Assembly (NCBI GenBank): GCA_025935655.1
Contig: JAICUV010000050.1
Coordinates: 1 to 16,239 of the forward strand
Source of the DNA: Chloroflexota bacterium
Lineage (GTDB): Bacteria > Chloroflexota > Limnocylindria > Limnocylindrales > CSP1-4
Length of the DNA: 16,239 bases
Direction of reading: 5' to 3'
Shown: positions 7,273 through 13,207 of the stretch, piece after piece
Position numbering within the stretch: position 1 is the first letter of the stretch
How the letters are laid out: every line of letters begins with the position of its first letter
Notes under the pieces: model-generated
Seen by the model: the letters and a program-made list of their open reading frames with translations, nothing else
Told to the model about the DNA's origin: nothing
The model's database searches: none
Translations under genes and position numbers: made by a program

Positions 7273-8541
7273 CTACCGCGCCAGCCGGAGGTGCGCGTCG
7301 AGCCCCCGCAGGTGCCTGGCAGGCGCCACGACGGCCATCCGCAGCGCCTCGTCGCGGAACAGCTCGCCGGCCAGCCGCCGGATCTCCGCCGGGCGGACGG
7401 CCTCCACGGCCGCGAGGGCGTCGTCGAGCGTGAACACGCGGTCGTGGAGCGCCTCCTGGCCGCCGATCCACGACGCGAGATGGCGGGTGTCGTCCATGCG
7501 CAGCTCGAGCCCGCCGGACAGGTACGCCTTGGCCTTCGCGAGCTCGCTCTCGGGGACCTCCTCGTCCGCGAGCCGCACGAGCTCCAGCAGAATCGCGTCG
7601 ATCGCCGCCGGCAGCGACGTGGGGTCCACGCCCGCGGACACCTCGAGCGCTCCCGAGTCCGCGTACTCCACGATCCCCGACGAGACGTCGTAGGCGAGCC
7701 CCTTCTCCTCGCGCACGCCCAGGAACAGCCGGGACGACATCCCGTCGCCCAGCACGGCGTTGAGCACCGCGAGGTTCCACGCGTCCGGGTGGTCCCGCCG
7801 GAGCGCCGGGACCGCGATGGCGAGCTGCGCCTGCGACGTGTCGCGGCGGCCGGTGAGGACGCGCGGCCCGGCCGGCAGCGCCGGGGCGGCCTCGAAGGAC
7901 GGGTGCACGCCGTCGCCCGACCCGAACGCCGCGGACGCGAGCGCGACCGCCTCCTCGTGGTCGAGGTCGCCCGCGACCGCCACGACCGTGTTCGACGGGC
8001 GGTACATCGACCCCCAGAAGTCGCGGATCGCCTGGCTCGGGAGGGCGCGGATGCCGGCCTCGTCGCCGCAGATCTCGCGGCCCAGGGCGCCGTCCCCGAA
8101 CATCGCCTGCTGGATGAGCATCTGGGCGTATTCGGACGGGTCGTCGAGGTAGGAGCGGATCTCCTCCACGATGACGGTGCGCTCCTGGTCGATGTCCTCG
8201 TCGGCGAGCCGCGGCCGCACGACGAGCTCGCCCAGGACCTGCATCGCGGTGACGGCCTCCCGGCGTGGCACGCGGACCCAGTAGACCGTGGACTCGCGGT
8301 CGGTGGCCGCGTTCGCGGAGCCGCCCACGCCCTCGACCGCCTCGGAGATCGCGCGGCTCGTGGGGTAGCGGGCGGTCCCCTTGAACGTCAGGTGCTCCAT
8401 GAAGTGCGCGACACCCGCCACGGCAGGCGTCTCCAGGCGCGAGCCCGCGAGCACGTACGCGGCGATCGAGACCGATCGCGAGCCGGGCAGGCGGGCGGAG
8501 ATGACGCGCGGCCCGTCGGGCAGCTCGGTGCGGTGGAACAT
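7273..8541 (-). CDS. M16 family zinc metallopeptidase (processing-peptidase type)
   Basis: The 422-residue product has the two-domain M16B layout of mitochondrial processing peptidase beta and bacterial PqqL/YmxG-like enzymes. The inverted zinc motif HFMEH is at 46-50 (ligands H46 and H50, catalytic E49). The third ligand is E127 in VIVEEIRS, exactly at the HxxEH-x76-E spacing, so this copy should be catalytically active. The C-terminal half holds the conserved Arg/Tyr substrate-binding stretch SSRLFLGVREEKGLAYDVSS. No signal peptide is visible, so a cytosolic peptide-degrading or processing role is likely. The ATG at 8541 begins with the normal MFHRTELPDGPRV strand. A TACCAT hexamer ends 7 nt before it with no Shine-Dalgarno, suggesting a leaderless message. 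The TPR gene follows closely downstream. The substrate is unknown. Confidence 0.95.
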   Translation of the reverse strand: MFHRTELPDGPRVISARLPGSRSVSIAAYVLAGSRLETPAVAGVAHFMEHLTFKGTARYPTSRAISEAVEGVGGSANAATDRESTVYWVRVPRREAVTAMQVLGELVVRPRLADEDIDQERTVIVEEIRSYLDDPSEYAQMLIQQAMFGDGALGREICGDEAGIRALPSQAIRDFWGSMYRPSNTVVAVAGDLDHEEAVALASAAFGSGDGVHPSFEAAPALPAGPRVLTGRRDTSQAQLAIAVPALRRDHPDAWNLAVLNAVLGDGMSSRLFLGVREEKGLAYDVSSGIVEYADSGALEVSAGVDPTSLPAAIDAILLELVRLADEEVPESELAKAKAYLSGGLELRMDDTRHLASWIGGQEALHDRVFTLDDALAAVEAVRPAEIRRLAGELFRDEALRMAVVAPARHLRGLDAHLRLAR

Positions 8542-8548
8542 CGTCCCG

Positions 8549-8554
8549 ATGGTA
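8549..8554 (-). promoter_or_regulatory. -10 hexamer TACCAT of the M16 peptidase, predicted leaderless start
   Basis: TACCAT fits TAnnnT and ends 7 nt before the ATG at 8541. The intervening bases contain no Shine-Dalgarno sequence. The -35 position would fall in the left arm of the hairpin at 8567-8603. Confidence 0.5.
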
Positions 8555-8566
8555 GCCCGGAATCGA

Positions 8567-8603
8567 CGACCGGCGGCCGTCCCCGAGGGCCGACCGCCGG
8601 TCG
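8567..8603. terminator. Hairpin after the purine permease, terminator-like without T-run
   Basis: The arms CGACCGGCGG (8567-8576) and CCGCCGGTCG (8594-8603) form a perfect 10-bp stem, and several inner bases can also pair. It lies 20 bp past the permease stop codon on the minus strand. No U-tract follows. It probably ends or stabilises the permease transcript and also overlaps the region upstream of the M16 promoter. Confidence 0.5.
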
Positions 8604-8623
8604 ATCAGGCTGCGATGGGAGGG

Positions 8624-9991
8624 TCAGGCGGCCGGCGTGGCCGTCTGCCCGAACGCGAGGATCCAGTCCTGGAGGAAGAACAGGAGGAACAGGGCCGCGA
8701 CCAGCCACATCAGCGCGTGGACCTCGGACGCCTTGCCCTTCACGACCTTGATCAGGACCCACGACACGAACCCGGCGCCGATGCCGACCGTGATGTCGTA
8801 CGTCAGCGGCATGAGGATCATCGTCAGGAGGGCGGGGATGCCGTCCTCGAGCTCGGTGACGTCGATGCCCCTGACCTGGGTGAACATCAGGTAGCCCACG
8901 AGGACGAGGGCCGGAGCCGTCGCCACGCCCGGGATGATCCCGGCGATCGGCGCGAGCAGGATCGCGAGCAGGAACAGCACGCCCGTCACGATCGACGTGA
9001 AGCCGGTGCGACCACCCTCGGCGACGCCGGCCGCGGACTCGATGTACGTCGTGTTCGAGCTGACGCCCGCGAGGCCGCCCACGGCCGCCGCGAGCGAGTC
9101 GACGAGGAGGATCCGGCCGACGCCCGGCACCGACCCGTCCTCGTTCGCGAGCCCGGCCTCGGCGGCGACGCCGGTGACCGTGCCCATCGTGTCGAAGAAG
9201 TCGGTGAGCATGATCGAGAAGATGATCAGGATCGCCGCCAGGAGGCTGATGCCCGGGACGCTGAAGATCTCGAACGGGTCGACCTGGCCGAGCGTGGTGA
9301 ACGAGGGCGTCAGGACGAAGTTGTCCGGGATCTTCGCGACGCCGGCCGCGAGCGCGACGAGGGTCGTCGCGAGGATGCTGATGACGAGCGCGGCCTTCAC
9401 CTTCCGGACCCACAGGATCACGGTGATGATCAGGCCGAACCAGAACACGAAGTCGGACGCCGTGGTCGGCAGGTGGAACGTCGTCGGGGTGACCGGCGCG
9501 TTGCCGACCACGAAGCCGCCGTTGGCGAAGCCGATGAACAGGATGAACAGGCCGATGCCGACGCCGATGGCCCGCTTGAGGGCGAGCGGGACGGCGTTCA
9601 TGATCGCCTCGCGCAGGCCCACCAGCACGAGCACGGTGACGGCGAGACCCTCGAGGAGGATCACGCCCATGGCGCCGGACGGCGACAGGCCCCGCGCCGT
9701 GAGCGAGAAGGCGACGATCCCGTTGATGCCCAGGCCGGCCGCCAGGGCGAGCGGGAAGTTGCCGACGGCGCCCATGGCGATCGTCATGATCCCGGCGACG
9801 AGCGCCGTGCCCGCCGACAGGGCGACGGCGGTGAACGCCGCGTCCGCGTCCTTGAACCCGCCGGTCAGGATGATCGGGTTGAGGAAGATGATGTAGGCCA
9901 TGACCAGGAACGTGGTCAGGCCCGCACGCGCCTCGGTCCCGAGGGTCGTGCCGCGCTCCTCGAACTTGAAGTACTGCGCGATCGCGCTCAT
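8624..9991 (-). CDS. NCS2-family purine permease, AzgA/PbuG type
   Basis: This inner-membrane, proton-coupled importer is of the adenine/guanine/hypoxanthine group (COG2252). The product is 455 residues, within the family's usual 430-480, with about 12-14 hydrophobic segments. The family N-terminus MSAIAQYFKFEERGTTLGTE is intact. GLGINGIVAF (86-95) corresponds to the GxNAFFAY helix. LTDFFDTMGT (262-271) is the conserved acidic helix. SNTTYIESAAGVAEGGRTG (312-330) is the family signature that lines the substrate site. The frame is open 17 codons further, but M at 9991 matches the family N-terminus, so that start is used. GGGAGG lies 13 nt upstream. The AzgA-type motifs point to adenine, guanine or hypoxanthine rather than uracil or urate; the exact base cannot be read from sequence. 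It stands alone between a 143-residue unknown gene and the M16 gene. Confidence 0.93.
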   Translation of the reverse strand: MSAIAQYFKFEERGTTLGTEARAGLTTFLVMAYIIFLNPIILTGGFKDADAAFTAVALSAGTALVAGIMTIAMGAVGNFPLALAAGLGINGIVAFSLTARGLSPSGAMGVILLEGLAVTVLVLVGLREAIMNAVPLALKRAIGVGIGLFILFIGFANGGFVVGNAPVTPTTFHLPTTASDFVFWFGLIITVILWVRKVKAALVISILATTLVALAAGVAKIPDNFVLTPSFTTLGQVDPFEIFSVPGISLLAAILIIFSIMLTDFFDTMGTVTGVAAEAGLANEDGSVPGVGRILLVDSLAAAVGGLAGVSSNTTYIESAAGVAEGGRTGFTSIVTGVLFLLAILLAPIAGIIPGVATAPALVLVGYLMFTQVRGIDVTELEDGIPALLTMILMPLTYDITVGIGAGFVSWVLIKVVKGKASEVHALMWLVAALFLLFFLQDWILAFGQTATPAA

Positions 9992-10004
9992 GCGATGTAC
10001 GGAT

Positions 10005-10010
10005 CCTCCC
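10005..10010 (-). promoter_or_regulatory. Possible Shine-Dalgarno of the purine permease at long spacing
   Basis: GGGAGG lies 13 nt before the ATG at 9991, the same motif and nearly the same long spacing as upstream of hppA. No in-frame start codon gives a better distance. Confidence 0.4.
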
Positions 10011-10096
10011 TCGCTGTCTGCCCCCTCGGTGCCGTCGGGCACGCCCCGCGGCCCATCGCTCCGCCCGATCCGCCCTCTCCCGGGAGCGGATCTCCC

Positions 10097-10528
10097 CTAC
10101 TCCTCGGACCCCTCCAGGCCGAGGAGCTCCATCTGGACGAACCCGCTGGTGTCGAACTCGAGCTGCTTCGGCGCGAGGGGCGACGACTCGTCATCCTCGA
10201 CCGAGGGCACGAACTCGATGACCACGCGCTCGTCACCCTGGACCAGGGTGTAGACGAGCAGCTGGTCCGGGCGCGTCTCGAACTCGAGGTGCTCGAAGGA
10301 GTCCACGTTGATGGTGATGGCGATCGGCGTGAAGTACGTCGACACGTCGGGCTGGTCCGCGACGACGCGCTCCACCCATCCCGACCCGTGCGCGACCAGC
10401 TCGCGAGACCGGTAGAACCGGTACGAGACGGTCTGCTTCAGGATCGGGCGCAGGAGGTGCTGGACATCGGTCCGGCTCGTCACGAGGCCCTGGTTGACGA
10501 AGAACTTCGCGGGCGGATCGCTCGCCAC
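10097..10528 (-). CDS. Small protein of unknown function, 143 residues
   Basis: I do not recognise a family. The product is acidic at its C-terminus and has no signal peptide or membrane helix, so it is probably cytosolic. Residues 1-30 look helical (KFFVNQGLVTSRTDVQHLLR). The rest alternates short strands rich in Val, Ile, Phe and Tyr (YFTPIAITINVDSFEHLEFE, then LLVYTLVQGDERVVIEFV), as in a small beta-barrel or alpha/beta fold. There are no Cys residues and no obvious catalytic motif. The GTG start at 10528 is supported by GGAG 5 nt upstream. Codon third positions are G/C-rich as in the neighbours, and composition is balanced, unlike the Arg/Pro-rich shadow frames, which supports it as a real gene. 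Its stop codon is 105 bp upstream of the permease start, so the two may or may not share a transcript. Confidence 0.8.
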   Translation of the reverse strand: MASDPPAKFFVNQGLVTSRTDVQHLLRPILKQTVSYRFYRSRELVAHGSGWVERVVADQPDVSTYFTPIAITINVDSFEHLEFETRPDQLLVYTLVQGDERVVIEFVPSVEDDESSPLAPKQLEFDTSGFVQMELLGLEGSEE

Positions 10529-10533
10529 GGGGG

Positions 10534-10537
10534 CTCC
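10534..10537 (-). promoter_or_regulatory. Shine-Dalgarno of the 143-residue protein
   Basis: GGAG on the minus strand is 5 nt before the GTG at 10528 and supports that non-ATG start. An ATG at 10545 is out of frame. Confidence 0.55.
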
Positions 10538-10736
10538 AACCTCATAGGCTCGAGGGGTTGGTGGAGCGGCTCGCCGCGCCGCCTTCCCGGGGACGGCCCG
10601 ACACGCGGATCGTAGCCGACGGGCACGGTTGCGGGTGGGTGAAGTTCGCAGGGGGTTTGCGCGCCGGGGCCGTGCGCGCGTTCGGCGTCCGGCGTCCGCG
10701 CCGCCTCCCGCGTCCCCCGTGCCCCGCCTCCCGCCG

Positions 10737-10867
10737 AGCGGCTGAACGGTGCACTCCCAGCAACGGATCGGTCGCCGGGCGGCTGGATCGTGGCGTTCGG
10801 CGCCCCGGAGCGCACCGATCGCCCGCCGGGCGGTCAGATCAGGCGCTCAGCACACCGTTCAGCCGCT
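10737..10867. repeat. Long inverted repeat enclosing smaller hairpins; possible structured RNA or terminator
   Basis: AGCGGCTGAACGGTG (10737-10751) and CACCGTTCAGCCGCT (10853-10867) are perfect 15-bp inverted arms 101 nt apart. Inside are a 7-bp pair, GATCGGT (10766-10772) with ACCGATC (10814-10820), and a hairpin, GCCC-GCC-GGGC (10821-10831). Within the 7-bp pair, CCGGGCG (10775-10781) can pair with CGCCCCGG (10801-10808) with one bulge. Together these would form a multi-branched fold. Transcription from the phosphotransferase gene would run through it on the minus strand. Confidence 0.6.
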
Positions 10868-10884
10868 GGGCGGGAGGCGACGGG

Positions 10885-10939
10885 GCGGTGAGCGGGCGCG
10901 CGACGAACGCGGGCGCGGTGAGCGGGCGCGCGACGAACG
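10885..10939. repeat. Two 25-bp direct repeats at 30-bp period
   Basis: The 25-bp unit beginning GCGGTGAGCGGGCGCGCGAC occurs without mismatch at 10885-10909 and 10915-10939. A small hairpin, CGAAC (10934-10938) with GTTCG (10946-10950), overlaps the second copy. Two copies are too few for a CRISPR array, and the 5-bp gap is far too short for a spacer. Confidence 0.85.
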
Positions 10940-11009
10940 GGCACGGTTCGCCCACGGGCAGGGTGGACCGGGGAGGCGGGGCCACGGTTCGCCCGCCTGG
11001 CGGGGGCCG

Positions 11010-11043
11010 GCGCACAGCGATCAGCGCACAGCGATCAGCGCAC
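11010..11043. repeat. 14-bp tandem repeat over the end of the phosphotransferase gene
   Basis: The unit GCGCACAGCGATCA occurs at 11010-11023 and 11024-11037, with a partial third copy (GCGCAC) at 11038-11043. The gene's TGA stop codon (11037-11035, minus strand) lies inside the second copy. This looks like a recent slippage duplication of the gene end; the outermost copy is beyond the stop and does not alter the protein. Confidence 0.85.
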
Positions 11044-11838
11044 CAGCTCCGCGGCATGCGCGTCCAGCCAGGCGCGCGACCGGCGGTTCTGCTCCGCGTA
11101 TCCGCCCTCCCACGCCCGGACGTACGCGTCGAGCCCGTGCTCCGCGCGAGCGCGCATCGCCACGAGCGCCCGGTCGAGGAACGGCCCCAGGTGCGCGATC
11201 ACCGCCTCGCGGCCCGCGCCGTCCAGCCCGTGCACGGCGGCGAACGAGCGGAACCGCGCCACCTGGTCCAGCCCCGCGAGCGCGGGATCGATGTCGACCG
11301 GGTCGCGCATCGGAATCCAGTGGCGGGCGGCGATCGCGATGTCCAGCAGCGGGTCCGAGGGCGCCGCGAAGTCGAAGTCGATGAACGCCACGACGCGCCC
11401 ATCGCGGACGACCACGTTCTCGACGCACAGGTCGTTGTGGCACACGAGCGCGCCCGGCCGGGCGTCCGGGAGGTTGGGCCGGTCCCAGCGGGCGCCCGCT
11501 GGTGGCACGAACGTCGCCGCGGCCTCGTGGAGCGAACGCTGGAGCTGCGCGACCCCCAGGAGCACCGACTCGTCGCCCACCCACGCCGGATACGGCGGCG
11601 TCCCGACCTGCCCCTCGATGAACGTCAGGACCTCGCGTCCCTGCTCGTCGAGCCCCAGGTAGCGCGGCGCTCCGTCGAATCCGACGGCCTCCAGGTGGCG
11701 CAGGAATGCCGCCACCGCGGGAGTGAACGACCGGACGGGCCGCCGCACGGTGTCCCCGACGCGGACGACCGCCCCGCCAGAGCCCATGCCCCCGGCCAGC
11801 GCGACCTCCTCCTGCCCGCCCGCGCCCAGGTCCGTCAT
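11035..11838 (-). CDS. APH/choline-kinase-fold phosphotransferase
   Basis: The 267-residue product has the aminoglycoside phosphotransferase (PF01636) fold, used by kinases of small hydroxylated molecules. The catalytic loop is HNDLCVEN at 134-141 (D136 the base, N141 a metal ligand). The metal-binding motif is FIDFDFAAP at 152-160 (D154 and D156). The N-lobe is short and has no clear lysine in the usual ATP-contact position. RRPVRSFTPAVAAFLRHLEA precedes the hinge-like LTFIEGQVG, the order seen in choline-kinase-like members. The substrate cannot be read; antibiotic resistance should not be assumed. I chose the ATG at 11838 because the longer open frame above it is Arg/Ser-rich junk overlapping the FAD gene. 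It starts 34 bp after the FAD gene stop, so it is probably the third gene of that transcript. A tandem repeat overlaps its stop codon. Confidence 0.88.
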   Translation of the reverse strand: MTDLGAGGQEEVALAGGMGSGGAVVRVGDTVRRPVRSFTPAVAAFLRHLEAVGFDGAPRYLGLDEQGREVLTFIEGQVGTPPYPAWVGDESVLLGVAQLQRSLHEAAATFVPPAGARWDRPNLPDARPGALVCHNDLCVENVVVRDGRVVAFIDFDFAAPSDPLLDIAIAARHWIPMRDPVDIDPALAGLDQVARFRSFAAVHGLDGAGREAVIAHLGPFLDRALVAMRARAEHGLDAYVRAWEGGYAEQNRRSRAWLDAHAAELVR

Positions 11839-11872
11839 GGCGCCAGTGTGCCCCACTCCCCGGCGCGGGCGG

Positions 11873-13207
11873 TCAGCCCGGCCCGAGGATCTGCTCCGCG
11901 ATGCGGACCGCCTCGAGGGCGATCTCCGGGATCGCGATCGTCTCCCAGACCGAGCCGCGGATGATCGGGCCCAGGGCGAACAGCGGCCGCCACCCCGCGC
12001 CCGCGGCGTCGAGGACACGGAAGTCGTACGGGTGCACGTCGATGCCGAGGTCGAGCGGTCCGGGGCGAGCGAGGCCCGCCTCCATGATCGCCGCGAGGAG
12101 CGGGCTGGCAGACGGCGACTCGTCCGGGCCGGTGGCCAGGAGCAGGTGCGCGACGACGACCGGTCCCGCGTCGGTACGGAGCTCCAGGCCGCCGGCGCCC
12201 GCCTCGACCCCGTCGATCCGGGCGGCCCGGAGCTCGAGGCGGCCCTCGGCCTCCCACGCGCGCACCTCGTGCTCGACGCCCGGTGCGAGCCGCGAGCGGT
12301 GGAGCTCCCACTCGCGGCGGTGGTCCGCGACGAACCGGCGCCGGGTGCCCTCGTCCATGGCCAGCCACAGCTCGCGCAGGATCGGGCGCAGCGAGTCGAG
12401 CCCCTGGCGCCACCCCTGCGGGTAGGCGGCGAGACGAGCCCGTGTCTCGGCGATCGGGTCGGCGAAGGTGGCGAACGCCTCGGGCGTGACCGCGGGCGTC
12501 GCGGGGCGAGGCCGCCAGGGATCCTCGTGCGAGCGCGGGATCTCGCCGTGGCGCGACAGCGCGACGACCCGACCCGCGCCGCGGCCGCGGAGGAGCGACG
12601 CCGCGAGGTCGATCGCCGTGTGCCCCGTCCCGATGATCCCGACCGTCTCCCCCGCCCCGATGGCGTCGAGCGAGCCCGGGGCCCACGGGTCCGCGACGAA
12701 CCGGGCGTCGTCCGAGGCGGCCACGGCAGCGAGGAACGCCGGCGGCCGCGGCAGCTCGTTGCCCGTCGCGATGACGACGGCGTCCGCGGTGCGCGCCGTG
12801 CCGTCCTCGAGCTCCACGATCAGCGGCGACGCGCCCGCCGCCCCGTCGAGGACGGCGGTCGCCCGAGACCGGACGTGCTCGAGCTCCCCGGGCGACGCGA
12901 CCGCCGCGTCCGCGAGCAGCGTCCCGAGGTACTCGCCGAGCACGTGCCGTGGCGGGAACGCCTCGGGCGCCACGCCGGCGAACGCGCGGAAGTGGTCGGG
13001 GTCCTCGGGGAGGCCGCTCATCGTGATCGCGGGCACGTTCAGCCGGTGCCACGGGTCGGGCGTCCCGAACGCCACGCCTCGCCCGAGCTCCGCGCGCGGC
13101 TCCACCACCGTGACGGCCAGCCCTGCCCCGCCGCGCCGCAGCAGGTGGACCGCCGTGAGCGTACCCGACGCGCCGCCGCCGATGACGACGACGCGGGTGG
13201 GCTTCAC
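11873..13207 (-). CDS. FAD/NAD(P)-binding oxidoreductase of the COG4529 (YdhS-like) type
   Basis: The 444-residue product has two dinucleotide-binding folds. The first is VVVIGGGASGTLTAVHLLRR, with GGGASG at 10-15 for FAD. The second is VGIIGTGHTAIDLAASLL, with GTGHTA at 193-198 for NAD(P)H. VVIATGN (144-150) is the usual ATG-type motif between them. ELGRGVAFGTPDPWHRLNVP and the following MSGLPEDPDHF match the NAD_binding_9 signature of COG4529 proteins. The reaction and substrate of this family are not known to me. The GTG start at 13207 overlaps the TGA of the upstream beta-helix gene as GTGA, so translation is likely coupled; it also places the Rossmann strand at residue 5, as expected. 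No membrane helix is present. Co-expression with a membrane-bound copper protein raises the possibility of a redox link, which is inference only. Confidence 0.9.
   Translation of the reverse strand: MKPTRVVVIGGGASGTLTAVHLLRRGGAGLAVTVVEPRAELGRGVAFGTPDPWHRLNVPAITMSGLPEDPDHFRAFAGVAPEAFPPRHVLGEYLGTLLADAAVASPGELEHVRSRATAVLDGAAGASPLIVELEDGTARTADAVVIATGNELPRPPAFLAAVAASDDARFVADPWAPGSLDAIGAGETVGIIGTGHTAIDLAASLLRGRGAGRVVALSRHGEIPRSHEDPWRPRPATPAVTPEAFATFADPIAETRARLAAYPQGWRQGLDSLRPILRELWLAMDEGTRRRFVADHRREWELHRSRLAPGVEHEVRAWEAEGRLELRAARIDGVEAGAGGLELRTDAGPVVVAHLLLATGPDESPSASPLLAAIMEAGLARPGPLDLGIDVHPYDFRVLDAAGAGWRPLFALGPIIRGSVWETIAIPEIALEAVRIAEQILGPG

Larger units (their letters stand above)
10529..11034. 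other. Non-coding, repeat-rich intergenic region
   Basis: About 500 bp between the stop codon of the phosphotransferase gene and the start of the 143-residue gene, both on the minus strand. All frames through it give low-complexity Arg/Pro/Gly translations with no domain, so I call it non-coding. It holds a 15-bp inverted repeat (10737-10867), a 30-bp-period direct repeat (10885-10939), a 12-bp direct repeat (CACGGTTCGCCC at 10942-10953 and 10983-10994) and a 14-bp tandem repeat at its right end. The promoter of the 143-residue gene should also lie here, but no hexamer is convincing. Confidence 0.65.

Noticed and set aside
6352..8751. 799-codon open frame on the plus strand opposite the TPR and M16 genes
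   Set aside because: Composition is Arg/Gly/Asp/His-rich without any motif. The opposite strand encodes an M16 peptidase with an intact zinc site.
9992..10042. 17-codon N-terminal extension of the purine permease
   Set aside because: Residues are not like the family. MSAIAQYFKFEERGTTLG is the standard N-terminus of AzgA-type permeases.
8381..10615. 744-codon open frame on the plus strand opposite the permease
   Set aside because: Highly charged, repetitive translation typical of antisense frames of GC-rich membrane-protein genes.
10480..10815. 111-codon minus-strand frame in the intergenic region
   Set aside because: Overlaps the supported GTG-start gene, has low-complexity Arg/Pro/Ser composition and no Shine-Dalgarno.
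10885..10939. CRISPR array
   Set aside because: Only two repeat copies with a 5-bp gap, so there is no room for a spacer, and no cas gene is nearby.
11035..11838. Antibiotic-resistance aminoglycoside phosphotransferase
   Set aside because: Only the general APH-fold catalytic motifs are present. They are shared with many metabolic kinases, and the context gives no support for resistance.
11839..12018. 60-residue N-terminal extension of the phosphotransferase
   Set aside because: Arg/Ser-rich junk that overlaps the end of the FAD protein gene; the ATG at 11838 gives a normal family length.
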